Of a stretch of 16,130 nucleotides of DNA, positions 7,046 through 14,124 are shown piece by piece. The position numbers and the translations under genes were made by a program. The stretch is taken from assembly GCA_027858865.1 (NCBI GenBank), contig JAQIBW010000279.1:1-16130 (forward strand), written 5' to 3'. The DNA comes from Sulfurimonas sp. (GTDB lineage: Bacteria > Campylobacterota > Campylobacteria > Campylobacterales > Sulfurimonadaceae). How positions within the stretch are numbered: position 1 is the stretch's first letter; each line of letters opens with the position of its first letter. The notes beneath the pieces were generated by a model. The model made no database searches. It was not told the origin of the DNA and saw only the letters and a list, made by a program, of their open reading frames with translations.

Positions 7046-7963
7046 ATGTCAACATATATTTTTGGACATACAAATCCTGACTCTGATTCTATCGTTGGAG
7101 CTATTTCTCTTTCATATCTTAAAAATCAACTTGGTGAAGATTGTATACCAACACGCCAAGGTGAAATCTCTCCTGAGACTGAATTTATACTAAATAAGTT
7201 TGGTGCAAAAGTACCTGAACTAAAAACTTCTTATGCTGGTGAGAATGTATACATCGTTGATTTTTCTGATTTAGCTCAGGCTCCTGCTGATATCATGGAT
7301 GCTACTATCTTAGGAATCTACGATCACCACAAGCTTGGCGATTTAACTACTTCTACACCACTAGAGTGTTGGATTAGACCTATTGGTTGCTCAAACACTG
7401 TTATCAAAGAAGCATATGATTATCACAGTGTTGAGATTCCAAAAGATATAGCAGGAATGATGCTTTGTGCTATTTTAAGTGATACTGTAATTTTTAAATC
7501 TCCTACATGTACTAAAATAGATACTAAGGCAGTTAAAGAATTAGCAGCTATTGCTGGTATTGAGGACTATAAAGCTCTTGGAATGGAGATGTTTATAGTT
7601 AAGTCTGCTGTACAAGGAGCAACTGCTCGTGAGTTAACTACTCGTGATTACAAAGAGTTTGCAATGGGTAGTGAAAAACTAGGTGTTGGACAACTTGAAG
7701 TAGTTGATTTAAGTGTATTTGATAATATGAAAGATGATCTTTTTGCAGATATGAAAAAGTTAAAGGAAGAGGGTGGACTTCACAGTGTAATTCTTCTTTT
7801 AACAGACATCATGAAAGAGGGTTCACAACTTCTTGTAGTAAGTGATGATGAGAGTAAGATTGAGAGTGCATTTAAGTGTAAACTTAAAGACTCTCAAGTA
7901 TGGTTAGATGGTGTTCTTAGTCGTAAGAAACAAGTTATTCCATTTTTACAGCCACAGTTCTAA
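7046..7963 (+). CDS. ppaC: Manganese-dependent inorganic pyrophosphatase (family II)
   Basis: A 305-residue DHH-family pyrophosphatase that hydrolyses pyrophosphate to phosphate in the cytoplasm and so pulls biosynthetic reactions forward. Metal ligands are in place: His8, Asp12 and Asp14 in GHTNPDSDSI, Asp72 in YIVDFSD, the DHH motif Asp93-His94-His95 in IYDHHKLGD, and Asp146 in ILSDTVIF. The C-terminal DHHA2 domain ends with the substrate-binding SRKKQVIPFL. There is no CBS or DRTGG insert, so it is the simple, non-regulated type of about 305-310 residues. The ribosome site AAAGG (7033-7037) is eight bases before the ATG. It has its own -10 at 7013-7018 and converges with the FliL-domain gene across a strong hairpin. 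Confidence in function is high. Confidence 0.96.
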   Translation: MSTYIFGHTNPDSDSIVGAISLSYLKNQLGEDCIPTRQGEISPETEFILNKFGAKVPELKTSYAGENVYIVDFSDLAQAPADIMDATILGIYDHHKLGDLTTSTPLECWIRPIGCSNTVIKEAYDYHSVEIPKDIAGMMLCAILSDTVIFKSPTCTKIDTKAVKELAAIAGIEDYKALGMEMFIVKSAVQGATARELTTRDYKEFAMGSEKLGVGQLEVVDLSVFDNMKDDLFADMKKLKEEGGLHSVILLLTDIMKEGSQLLVVSDDESKIESAFKCKLKDSQVWLDGVLSRKKQVIPFLQPQF

Positions 7964-7973
7964 TGTGGATTAC

Positions 7974-8000
7974 TTCAGACAAGTTATAACCTTGTCTGAA
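7974..8000. terminator. Perfect 10-bp hairpin between convergent genes
   Basis: TTCAGACAAG (7974-7983) and CTTGTCTGAA (7991-8000) pair perfectly around a 7-base loop. The hairpin lies in the 41-base gap between the ppaC stop and the stop of the FliL-domain gene on the other strand, so it can serve both transcripts. Neither side has a strong T-run, so it may stabilise RNA ends rather than terminate by the simple intrinsic route. Confidence 0.65.
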
Positions 8001-8004
8001 ATCG

Positions 8005-8535
8005 TTACTGAACAATAAACCTGTTAAAGTATACCTCTTCAACTTCTCCGTCTGCGAGATAGTTATTTATATTTTTTACCAACTCTTTTTTCATATGATT
8101 GTTAGCCACACTTACATTTTTATTTCCAGAAATAGTATTGATAACGGCATTTCTTAAAACATCACCTTTGGCTACGATTTCATCTTCTACTCTATTGCCA
8201 CTTAACCAACTATTACCTTTTTTTTCTTTGAATTTTAGAGATATGTTTGCAGTTAGCTTTCTTCCACCTGCTATATTCATGGTGAAATCCCCTAGGCTAG
8301 CCATGCTTCCTTCTTTGATACTAACTTTTGTAGTGTAGTATCTCTCTTTTGCAATCTGTTTTTTTTGTTCAGATGGAATTTGCATTCTGCTTCTTATATC
8401 ACTGATACTATTGTCTTGTTCATCATATTTTTTTAGATTGTTAAAGTCAGATTTTGAGACCCCATAAGCAAGTATAAGCACTACAATAAGAGCGACAATA
8501 ATTCCTATAAATACTCTAATAACTTTTTCAAACAT
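8005..8535 (-). CDS. FliL-domain membrane protein
   Basis: A 176-residue protein with one N-terminal membrane span (about residues 6-25) and a periplasmic domain. The domain has the FliL pattern: LGDFTMNIAGGRKLTANISLKFK (about 81-103), then VLRNAVINTISG (about 126-137), and a C-terminus ending EVYFNRFIVQ, very like the VYFTEFVVQ end of FliL proteins. FliL forms a stomatin-like ring around flagellar stators and increases motor torque. This copy is divergent, and no flagellar gene adjoins it, so it may be the flagellar FliL or a paralogue with another membrane partner. It follows the acyl-CoA ligase gene by nine bases; its ribosome site AGGAG (complement of 8542-8546) overlaps that gene's stop codon, so the two are cotranscribed. 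Family is likely, exact role open. Confidence 0.72.
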   Translation of the reverse strand: MFEKVIRVFIGIIVALIVVLILAYGVSKSDFNNLKKYDEQDNSISDIRSRMQIPSEQKKQIAKERYYTTKVSIKEGSMASLGDFTMNIAGGRKLTANISLKFKEKKGNSWLSGNRVEDEIVAKGDVLRNAVINTISGNKNVSVANNHMKKELVKNINNYLADGEVEEVYFNRFIVQ

Positions 8536-8544
8536 TTCTAACTC

Positions 8545-10218
8545 CTACTCAACATAAAGATATCGTTTTATTTTTTTAGTTGGCGTTTTTATGAAAGGTT
8601 CTATTTGCTCAACAAACTTTTGTATTCTAGAAAATGATGCAATTTGTGAGTTGACTTCAACTCTTGTCTCTTCTAAAAAGTTTTCTATATCTTTTTTTAC
8701 CTTATCATCTGTAGTTTTATTGGCATGAAACATCTCATCTATCATCTCATAGTCTAGATGCACTCTTGCTATTAGTTTAGAGTCTTGCTCCATTACAAGA
8801 GAGTCAAGAACGGCTTCATTTTGGTTTATAACTGCTTCTATCTGTTCTGGATATATGTTTTCTCCACCTGCACCGATTATCACATTTTTACTTCGTCCAC
8901 TGATAAATAAAAAACCATCTTCATCCATGTACCCCAAGTCTCCGGTTAATAACCAACCATCTTCCATGACTTCTTTACTCTTCTCTTCGTCTTTATAGTA
9001 GCCTAACATTACACTTGGAGATTTTACTATAATCTCTCCTTCCCCTGTAATAGGGTCTTTACCTTTAATCTTAACAGTAACTCCGTAAAAAGGTGTTCCA
9101 GTAGATTTCACTTTAACTATACCATCTATAATAGAACCCCCGGCAATAAGAGGAGCAGTCTCAGTTAAACCATAACCTATAATATAAGGAAATTCCGCTT
9201 CTATTAAAAAGCGTTCCACAAATGGAGACAGCGCAGCTCCTCCAATACCAAAAAACCTAACTCTACCCCCAAACGTTTCTATTAGTTTTTTACCTGCCAC
9301 TCGATTTAGAATTTTTCTAAAGAACGGTATTTTATATAGATGTTTTAAAATGAATGAGCTATTAAATTTAGATAGAACTTTGCTCTTGTAAATCTTCTCC
9401 ATTATGAGAGGAACACTTAGCATCATGGTAGGTCGTACAACACTAAATGCTTTTAGAAGTACACTTGGAGTTGGTGCTTTATCTATGTAGTAAACACTGC
9501 TACCATGAAGTATGGGAACTATTAGACCGACTGTGCACTCTAGAGTGTGAGCTAAAGGAAGTATGGACAACCATACATCACTTTTTAATATCTGTATTTT
9601 AGAAAATGATGATAGAGCATTTGTCACAAGATTTTTGTGTGAAAGCATTACACCTTTAGAGTGTCCTGTTGTACCTGAAGTGTAGATGATAGCTGCTAAA
9701 TCATCCTCTTTTGGTTCTGTGATTTTCATAGGAGATTTTGATATTTTTTGCTTTATTTGAGACATATAACTTTTATTACTGATTTCTTCTATGATTTCTA
9801 AAGTCTCTATGTTTATTACCAGCTGTAAATCTAGATCGTTCGCATCTTCTACTGTTGCTAAAAATTTATCTGATACGAAAATGGCTTTAGCTTCTGAATG
9901 TCTAATAATATGATGTACATCGGAGGGATGAAAATCAGGAAGAACCGGAACAATAACTGCATTAAAATAAGTTACAGAGAAGTATGCCACTGCCCAGTTA
10001 GGCATATTTTCACTAAGAAGTACAACCTTGTCACCTTTAAAAATACCGCTTTTTTGAAGTAACTGTACTGTTCGCTGAACTGTTTTATTGAGTTGATTGT
10101 AGCTCATAGGTTCTTGTCCTACTTTTGCAAAAGAAGGATCTTCCCCGTACAATTTCACTGATCTATCAAATAATTTTGGAAGTGTAAAGTTTTCTAAATT
10201 TTCATAAGGGTAATTCAT
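8545..10218 (-). CDS. Long-chain fatty acid--CoA ligase (AMP-binding)
   Basis: A 557-residue adenylate-forming enzyme that activates a fatty acid to acyl-AMP and then acyl-CoA. The core motifs are intact: the phosphate loop IIYTSGTTGHSKGV (about 177-190), the adenine motif GYGLTETAP (about 348-356), TGDLGYMDEDGFLFISGR (about 425-442, with the ribose-binding Asp and hinge Arg), GGENIYPEQIEAVI (about 451-464), and a lysine-rich TKKIKRYL near the C-terminus supplying the catalytic lysine. It resembles the bacterial long-chain ligases of the FadD15/Faa type rather than acetyl-CoA synthetase. No beta-oxidation genes are nearby, so the likely use is recycling exogenous or turnover fatty acids into phospholipid, which is inference. 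It is the first gene of a two-gene unit with the FliL-domain gene, with a promoter at 10252-10257 in the divergent gap to ygiQ. The ribosome site is weak. Confidence 0.92.
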   Translation of the reverse strand: MNYPYENLENFTLPKLFDRSVKLYGEDPSFAKVGQEPMSYNQLNKTVQRTVQLLQKSGIFKGDKVVLLSENMPNWAVAYFSVTYFNAVIVPVLPDFHPSDVHHIIRHSEAKAIFVSDKFLATVEDANDLDLQLVINIETLEIIEEISNKSYMSQIKQKISKSPMKITEPKEDDLAAIIYTSGTTGHSKGVMLSHKNLVTNALSSFSKIQILKSDVWLSILPLAHTLECTVGLIVPILHGSSVYYIDKAPTPSVLLKAFSVVRPTMMLSVPLIMEKIYKSKVLSKFNSSFILKHLYKIPFFRKILNRVAGKKLIETFGGRVRFFGIGGAALSPFVERFLIEAEFPYIIGYGLTETAPLIAGGSIIDGIVKVKSTGTPFYGVTVKIKGKDPITGEGEIIVKSPSVMLGYYKDEEKSKEVMEDGWLLTGDLGYMDEDGFLFISGRSKNVIIGAGGENIYPEQIEAVINQNEAVLDSLVMEQDSKLIARVHLDYEMIDEMFHANKTTDDKVKKDIENFLEETRVEVNSQIASFSRIQKFVEQIEPFIKTPTKKIKRYLYVE

Positions 10219-10251
10219 ATCTAATCTCTTATTTTAGTTTCATGAAGTATT

Positions 10252-10257
10252 ATTATA
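10252..10257 (-). promoter_or_regulatory. Consensus -10 box for the acyl-CoA ligase gene
   Basis: On the minus strand this reads TATAAT, preceded directly by TG, 33 bases before the ligase start codon at 10218, in the 66-base divergent gap with the ygiQ gene. There is no clear -35. The forward promoter for ygiQ must overlap the same AT-rich stretch; I cannot place it confidently. Confidence 0.45.
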
Positions 10258-10284
10258 CATAAATATAAGAAAAATTGGATTAGC

Positions 10285-12060
10285 TTGAGTAGAAGAAGTA
10301 AAACGAAACAACCACAACGAGACACCATAACTTTTAGTGAAAAAGATTTCCTGCCAACAACTAGAGCAGAGATGGATGCATTAGGCTGGGATAAGTGTGA
10401 TGTTATCTTAGTTAGTGGAGATGCATATATAGATTCTCCATTCATCGGTGTAGCTATGGTCGGTCGGATGCTAGAACGTATGGGATACAGAGTTGGTATG
10501 ATTGGTCAGCCTGATATCAAAAGTGATGTAGATATTAAGAGACTTGGCGAGCCTAGACTATACTGGGGTGTAAGTGGTGGTAGCGTTGACAGTATGGTGT
10601 CAAACTACACTGCAACTAAGAAGTTTAGAAACTCTGATGACTATACGCCCGGTGGGAAAAATGACAAAAGACCTGATCGTGCTATGAGTGTTTACTGTAA
10701 TCTTATACGTCAACACTTCAAAGATACGGTTCCTTTAGTTCTTGGCGGTATAGAAGCATCTCTTAGACGTGTTACTCATTATGATTATTGGGCTAACAAA
10801 CTTAAAAAACCTGTACTTTTCGACTCAAAAGCAGACATACTTATCTATGGTATGGGAGAAATAGCACTAGAAGAGTTAACTCATGCTTTAGATAATGGAA
10901 CTGACTATAAAGAGATAAGAGGTGTTGCCTATATCTCTAAAGAGCCAAAATATGAATACATACAACTACCATCGCATCAAGCTTGCTTAGATGATAAAGA
11001 GAAGTATATAGACCTTTTTGATGATTTCTATGATAACAATGACCCAATAAATGCAAAAGGACTTTGTCAGCCCGTTGATACTCGCTTTTTGATTCAAAAT
11101 CCTCCTTGTGATTATCTTGATGAGAAAGAAATGGATGCCAACTCCAATCTTCCATTTACCAGAGAACTGCATCCTTACTACGCGAAGATGGGTAAAGTAA
11201 AGTGTCTAGAGACTATAAAATTTTCCATCATGACTCACCATGGATGCTGGGGCGAATGTAACTTTTGTGCCATCGGTGTGCATCAAGGTAGAACGATAAG
11301 AACTCGTACAGAAGGCAATATACTCGAAGAAGCAAAAGAGTTTAACAAGTATAAGGACTATAAAGGCATCATAAGTGATGTTGGAGGTCCAACAGCAAAT
11401 ATGTATGGTTATGAGTGTGGTAAGAAGCTTAAAAAGGGTACATGTGATGATATTCGTTGTGTAGATGCTGAACGTTTATGTAAAGTTATGCATGTAGATC
11501 ATGGAAGAAACATAAATCTGCTTAGAAAGGTAAGAGAAGTAGAAGGTGTTAGAAAGGCTTTTGTTGCATCTGGTGTTAGATATGACCTTATAACCGCAGA
11601 TAAAAAGAATGGTTACTCTTACTTAAAAGAGATGGTAGATCATCATATCTCAGGGCAAATGAAAGTCGCACCTGAACATACACAACAGCATGTTCTTGAA
11701 CTTATGGGTAAACCAGGTAAAGAGACTCTTGTTGACTTTAAAAAGATGTATGACAAGTTAAATAAAGAATCAGGAAAACCGCAGTTCTTAACTTACTATC
11801 TTATTGCAGCGCATCCGGGATGTGAAGAGAAAGATATGCATGAACTAAAGAGATTTACTACAGATGAGCTAAAAATGAATCCAGAACAAGCTCAGGTATT
11901 TACTCCAACACCAGGTACATATTCCGCAGTTATGTACTACACAGAGTTAGATCCAAAGACTCATAAAAAGATTTTTGTTGAAAAAGACACACAAAGAAAA
12001 GACAACCAGAAGCAAATAGTAGTCAAGAAAGATGGATTTTCTAGTGGATTTGCTTCTTAA
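10285..12060 (+). CDS. ygiQ: YgiQ-family radical SAM protein
   Basis: A 591-residue member of the UPF0313/YgiQ radical SAM family. The N-terminal domain begins with FLPTTRAEMDALGWDKCDVILVSGDAYIDSP-type sequence characteristic of the family, and the middle has VLGGIEASLRR. The radical SAM cluster motif CWGECNFC gives Cys321, Cys325 and Cys328 (C-x3-C-x2-C). A second cysteine group, Cys378-x8-Cys387-x4-Cys392-x6-Cys399, is also found in E. coli YgiQ with similar spacing and could hold another Fe-S cluster. The TIM-barrel end includes SGQMKVAPEHT, and the family C-terminus VFTPTPGTYSAVMYYT is present. The reaction is not known to me. TTG 10285 is the only usual start between the upstream in-frame stop (10243) and the conserved region, with a weak GGA five bases before it. 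It converges with the PAS gene. Confidence 0.92.
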   Translation: MSRRSKTKQPQRDTITFSEKDFLPTTRAEMDALGWDKCDVILVSGDAYIDSPFIGVAMVGRMLERMGYRVGMIGQPDIKSDVDIKRLGEPRLYWGVSGGSVDSMVSNYTATKKFRNSDDYTPGGKNDKRPDRAMSVYCNLIRQHFKDTVPLVLGGIEASLRRVTHYDYWANKLKKPVLFDSKADILIYGMGEIALEELTHALDNGTDYKEIRGVAYISKEPKYEYIQLPSHQACLDDKEKYIDLFDDFYDNNDPINAKGLCQPVDTRFLIQNPPCDYLDEKEMDANSNLPFTRELHPYYAKMGKVKCLETIKFSIMTHHGCWGECNFCAIGVHQGRTIRTRTEGNILEEAKEFNKYKDYKGIISDVGGPTANMYGYECGKKLKKGTCDDIRCVDAERLCKVMHVDHGRNINLLRKVREVEGVRKAFVASGVRYDLITADKKNGYSYLKEMVDHHISGQMKVAPEHTQQHVLELMGKPGKETLVDFKKMYDKLNKESGKPQFLTYYLIAAHPGCEEKDMHELKRFTTDELKMNPEQAQVFTPTPGTYSAVMYYTELDPKTHKKIFVEKDTQRKDNQKQIVVKKDGFSSGFAS

Positions 12061-12075
12061 ATATAGCTAAGAAGC
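12052..12075. terminator. Hairpin shared by the ends of ygiQ and the PAS gene
   Basis: GCTTCTTA (12052-12059) pairs perfectly with TAAGAAGC (12068-12075) around an 8-base loop. The stem contains the last codons and stops of both convergent genes, which therefore both end Ala-Ser-stop. A loose T-rich stretch follows on the plus strand (12077-12103). The stop-to-stop gap is only six bases, so any terminator must lie inside coding sequence. Confidence 0.45.
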
Positions 12076-12633
12076 TAGTTCTTTCATAATTTTAAGAAAG
12101 TCAATAACTAGATTCTTTTCTTGGGTTATCTCATGAATATATTCGTCGTATGTTTTATCATCTTTCATAAGATACCTAATTAGATAGTCTTGCGAAGCAT
12201 GTATTCCATACCTGGATTCTATATTTCGTAATCTTTTATAAAGAGGCTCTATTTCTCTTATAGCCTTTTTTGGGGCAGCATGTAGGATTGCTAAATATCC
12301 ATTTGGTTCTTTAGTTTTGGGATGATATTTTATCTCAAAGAATGTTTTAACCCAGTAATAGTTTCCATCTTTGGCTCTATTTTTAACAATCATTATGACA
12401 TTTTCATTATTTTTAAGTCGATCCCACATTAGTTTAAATATTACCTTTGGCATATCAGGATGACGAATGATATTGTGTGGTGAACCGTGAAGTTCATCTT
12501 TTGAGTAGCCACTTACTTCACTAAAGTATCGATTACTATACTTGATATTTCCCTTAAGGTCAGTTGTACTTAAAATACATTTTACCCTGTCAAGTTCAAT
12601 ATTCCCCGAAGTATTATTAGTCTGTAACGCCAT
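12067..12633 (-). CDS. PAS-domain protein, CetB/Aer-like energy-taxis sensor
   Basis: A 188-residue cytoplasmic protein with one PAS domain of the Aer/CetB type (about residues 15-120): ILSTTDLKGNIKYSNRYFSEVSGYSKDELHG, then the diagnostic NIIRHPDMPKVIFKLMWD, and NRAKDGNYYWVKTFFE. In Aer and Campylobacter CetB this domain binds FAD and reports redox or respiratory state to a separate signalling protein. There is no HAMP, methyl-accepting or kinase domain here; the tail (about 121-188) is charged and helical, so a partner must carry the output. The start chosen is the ATG at 12633, with GGGAG (complement of 12639-12643) five bases before it. In-frame starts at 12645 (ATG) and 12663 (TTG) lack ribosome sites. 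A sigma-54-type promoter motif lies about 180 bases upstream on this strand. Confidence 0.86.
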   Translation of the reverse strand: MALQTNNTSGNIELDRVKCILSTTDLKGNIKYSNRYFSEVSGYSKDELHGSPHNIIRHPDMPKVIFKLMWDRLKNNENVIMIVKNRAKDGNYYWVKTFFEIKYHPKTKEPNGYLAILHAAPKKAIREIEPLYKRLRNIESRYGIHASQDYLIRYLMKDDKTYDEYIHEITQEKNLVIDFLKIMKELAS

Positions 12634-12808
12634 TACAACTCCCATTGAATAAATATAGAACAATCAAATATTTTAATTTTAATGTATATTTTCTTAATCG
12701 AAGTTATATAATATTAATTAACAAAAGAAATTAAAGAACAGATTACAATAGGTTTCTTTATGTGATTATTGAAGAAATATGTTAAGAATATGCAATAGGG
12801 GTCAATTA

Positions 12809-12827
12809 ATGCAAAAATTGTTCCAAC
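12809..12827 (-). promoter_or_regulatory. Candidate sigma-54 promoter facing the PAS gene
   Basis: On the minus strand this reads TTGGAACAATTTTTGCATT around a -24 GG (12824-12823) and a -12 GC (12812-12811) exactly ten bases apart. It has the GGAA...TTTGC form typical of sigma-54 promoters in Campylobacterota. Transcription would begin near 12800 and run about 165 bases before the PAS gene start. The gap from 12634 to 12892 holds no other gene that I can support; it is AT-rich, and the leader portion shows no convincing short reading frame. Confidence 0.6.
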
Positions 12828-12855
12828 TCTTACATTGCTCTCAGTTTTAATACTC

Positions 12856-12861
12856 TACAAT
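12856..12861 (+). promoter_or_regulatory. Possible -10 for the rqcP-rpoN operon
   Basis: TACAAT lies 31 bases before the rqcP start codon. TTGCTC (12835-12840) stands 15 bases upstream as a poor, short-spaced -35. It is the best housekeeping promoter candidate for the five-gene operon within the intergenic gap, and weak on sequence alone. Confidence 0.35.
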
Positions 12862-12892
12862 ACTTTAAATAAATAACTAAAAAGTATGAAAT

Positions 12893-13141
12893 ATGAGAAT
12901 TGATAAATTTTTAAACTCTGTAAACATCACTAAAAGACGCTCTGTAGCACAAGATATGATAAGCAACAAGGTTGTTCTAATCAATGATGTAGTAGCTAAG
13001 TCAAGTAAAAATGTAGAAGTTGGAAGTATTATAAGCATCAACTACTTGAATGAGACGAAAAAATATGAAGTACTAAAAATTCCTATTGCAAAATCAACAC
13101 CTAAATCTCTTCAAGATGAGTACATAAAGGAAATATTATGA
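12893..13141 (+). CDS. rqcP: S4-domain RNA-binding protein, RqcP-like
   Basis: An 82-residue protein that is almost only an S4 RNA-binding fold: MRIDKFLNSVNITKRRSVAQDMI (residues 1-23), then VVLINDVVAKSSKNVEVGSIISI (about 27-49). It resembles Bacillus RqcP (YabO) in start, length and pattern, and more distantly Hsp15. RqcP works with RqcH on obstructed 50S subunits to drive alanine tailing of stalled nascent chains; RqcH is not in this window. It opens the operon and overlaps trpD by four bases (ATGA). The ribosome site is weak (AAAG, 12880-12884), and a tiny frame, ATG 12886 to TGA 12903, overlaps the start and could affect initiation. The S4 assignment is firm, RqcP function likely but not shown. 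Confidence 0.82.
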   Translation: MRIDKFLNSVNITKRRSVAQDMISNKVVLINDVVAKSSKNVEVGSIISINYLNETKKYEVLKIPIAKSTPKSLQDEYIKEIL

Positions 13142-14124
13142 CTTATAACGAAGCTAAAGAGCAGTTTACTACACTCTTTAACCATGAAATGAGTGATGAG
13201 CAGATGCGAGAGTTCTTAGTCAGTATGAAACTTGATGAACATACTTCTGTAGAGGCCATAGCTGCAGCTGCTGAAGTTATGAGAAGCAATGCTATACCTT
13301 TACCTATTTCTGAAGAAATTCGTCATAAAGCTATAGATATAGTAGGAACAGGTGGAGACAAGATAGGAAGTTTTAATATCTCATCTACGGTAGCACTTCT
13401 TGTAGCTGCATCTGGGAGTTATGTAGCAAAACATGGAAGTCGTTCTGTTACTTCAAAATCCGGTAGTGCTGATATGTTTGAAAAGCTCGGAGTTAGACTT
13501 GATTTGAGCATACAAAAGAGTGGAAAACTTTTAGAAGAGTCCGGATTTACTTTTATGTTTGCACAGAACCATCATCCTGCCATGAAGTTTATAATGCCGG
13601 TTAGAAAACATATTCCAGATAAGACTATATTTAACATTCTAGGTCCTTTAACAAATCCTGCAGGAGTCGAGAAATCTTTGCTTGGAGTTTTCAATAAAAC
13701 TTTTGTACCAAAAATGGCAGAAGCTCTTAAAATAAACGGTGCAAAATCTACAATGGTTGTAAGCTCAAAAGAGGGTATGGATGAGATTAGCATCTCTGAT
13801 ATCAGTTACGTTTCAAGACTTCATGAGGGAAGAGTTCATGAGTTTGAAATAGACCCAGAAGAGTATGGAATTAAACGAGTTCCTCTTAAAGCTATAGTAG
13901 GTGGAGATGCATCTTTTAATGCTGGAATTTTACACAATATTTTTGACTCAAATGCTACAGATGCACAGAGAGATATAGTGTTAATAAATGCTGCATCGGC
14001 TCTTATGATTGATGGAATGGCTAGGGATATTCAAGATGGGCTTGAAATAGCACGTGAAGTGATTAAAAAAGGAAAAGCCAAAGAGAAACTAAAACAAATT
14101 ATTGAGATTTCAAATAAATTATGA
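13138..14124 (+). CDS. trpD: Anthranilate phosphoribosyltransferase
   Basis: A 328-residue enzyme that joins anthranilate and PRPP to give phosphoribosylanthranilate, the second step of tryptophan synthesis. Family motifs are complete: DIVGTGGDKIGSFNISST (about 67-84; glycine-rich PRPP loop and the NxSTT-like Mg/PRPP site), KHGSRSVTSKSGSADMFEKLG (about 98-118), the anthranilate-side HHPAMKFIMPVRK and FNILGPLTNPAG (about 168-179), and GMDEIS (about 213-218; metal-binding Asp-Glu). It is a stand-alone TrpD, not fused to TrpG. No other trp gene is present; it is lodged between rqcP and tsaE with ATGA overlaps on both sides, so it is translated with housekeeping genes rather than under trp-specific control. 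No leader peptide or attenuator is seen. Confidence 0.96.
   Translation: MTYNEAKEQFTTLFNHEMSDEQMREFLVSMKLDEHTSVEAIAAAAEVMRSNAIPLPISEEIRHKAIDIVGTGGDKIGSFNISSTVALLVAASGSYVAKHGSRSVTSKSGSADMFEKLGVRLDLSIQKSGKLLEESGFTFMFAQNHHPAMKFIMPVRKHIPDKTIFNILGPLTNPAGVEKSLLGVFNKTFVPKMAEALKINGAKSTMVVSSKEGMDEISISDISYVSRLHEGRVHEFEIDPEEYGIKRVPLKAIVGGDASFNAGILHNIFDSNATDAQRDIVLINAASALMIDGMARDIQDGLEIAREVIKKGKAKEKLKQIIEISNKL

Noticed and set aside
6984..7193. A 69-codon open frame overlapping the start of ppaC
   Set aside because: It mostly overlaps the clearly coding ppaC in another frame, has no ribosome site and no recognisable features.
10937..11172. Open frames antisense to ygiQ
   Set aside because: They lie wholly inside a well-supported conserved gene and their translations look like composition artefacts.
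12634..12663. Longer N-terminus for the PAS protein from TTG 12663 or ATG 12645
   Set aside because: Neither has a ribosome site, while the ATG at 12633 has GGGAG at normal spacing; the added residues do not look like PAS family sequence.
12799..12812. GG-N10-GC on the plus strand as a second sigma-54 promoter toward rqcP
   Set aside because: The spacing fits, but the context (AGGGTC...AATGCA) matches the consensus poorly, unlike the minus-strand motif beside it.
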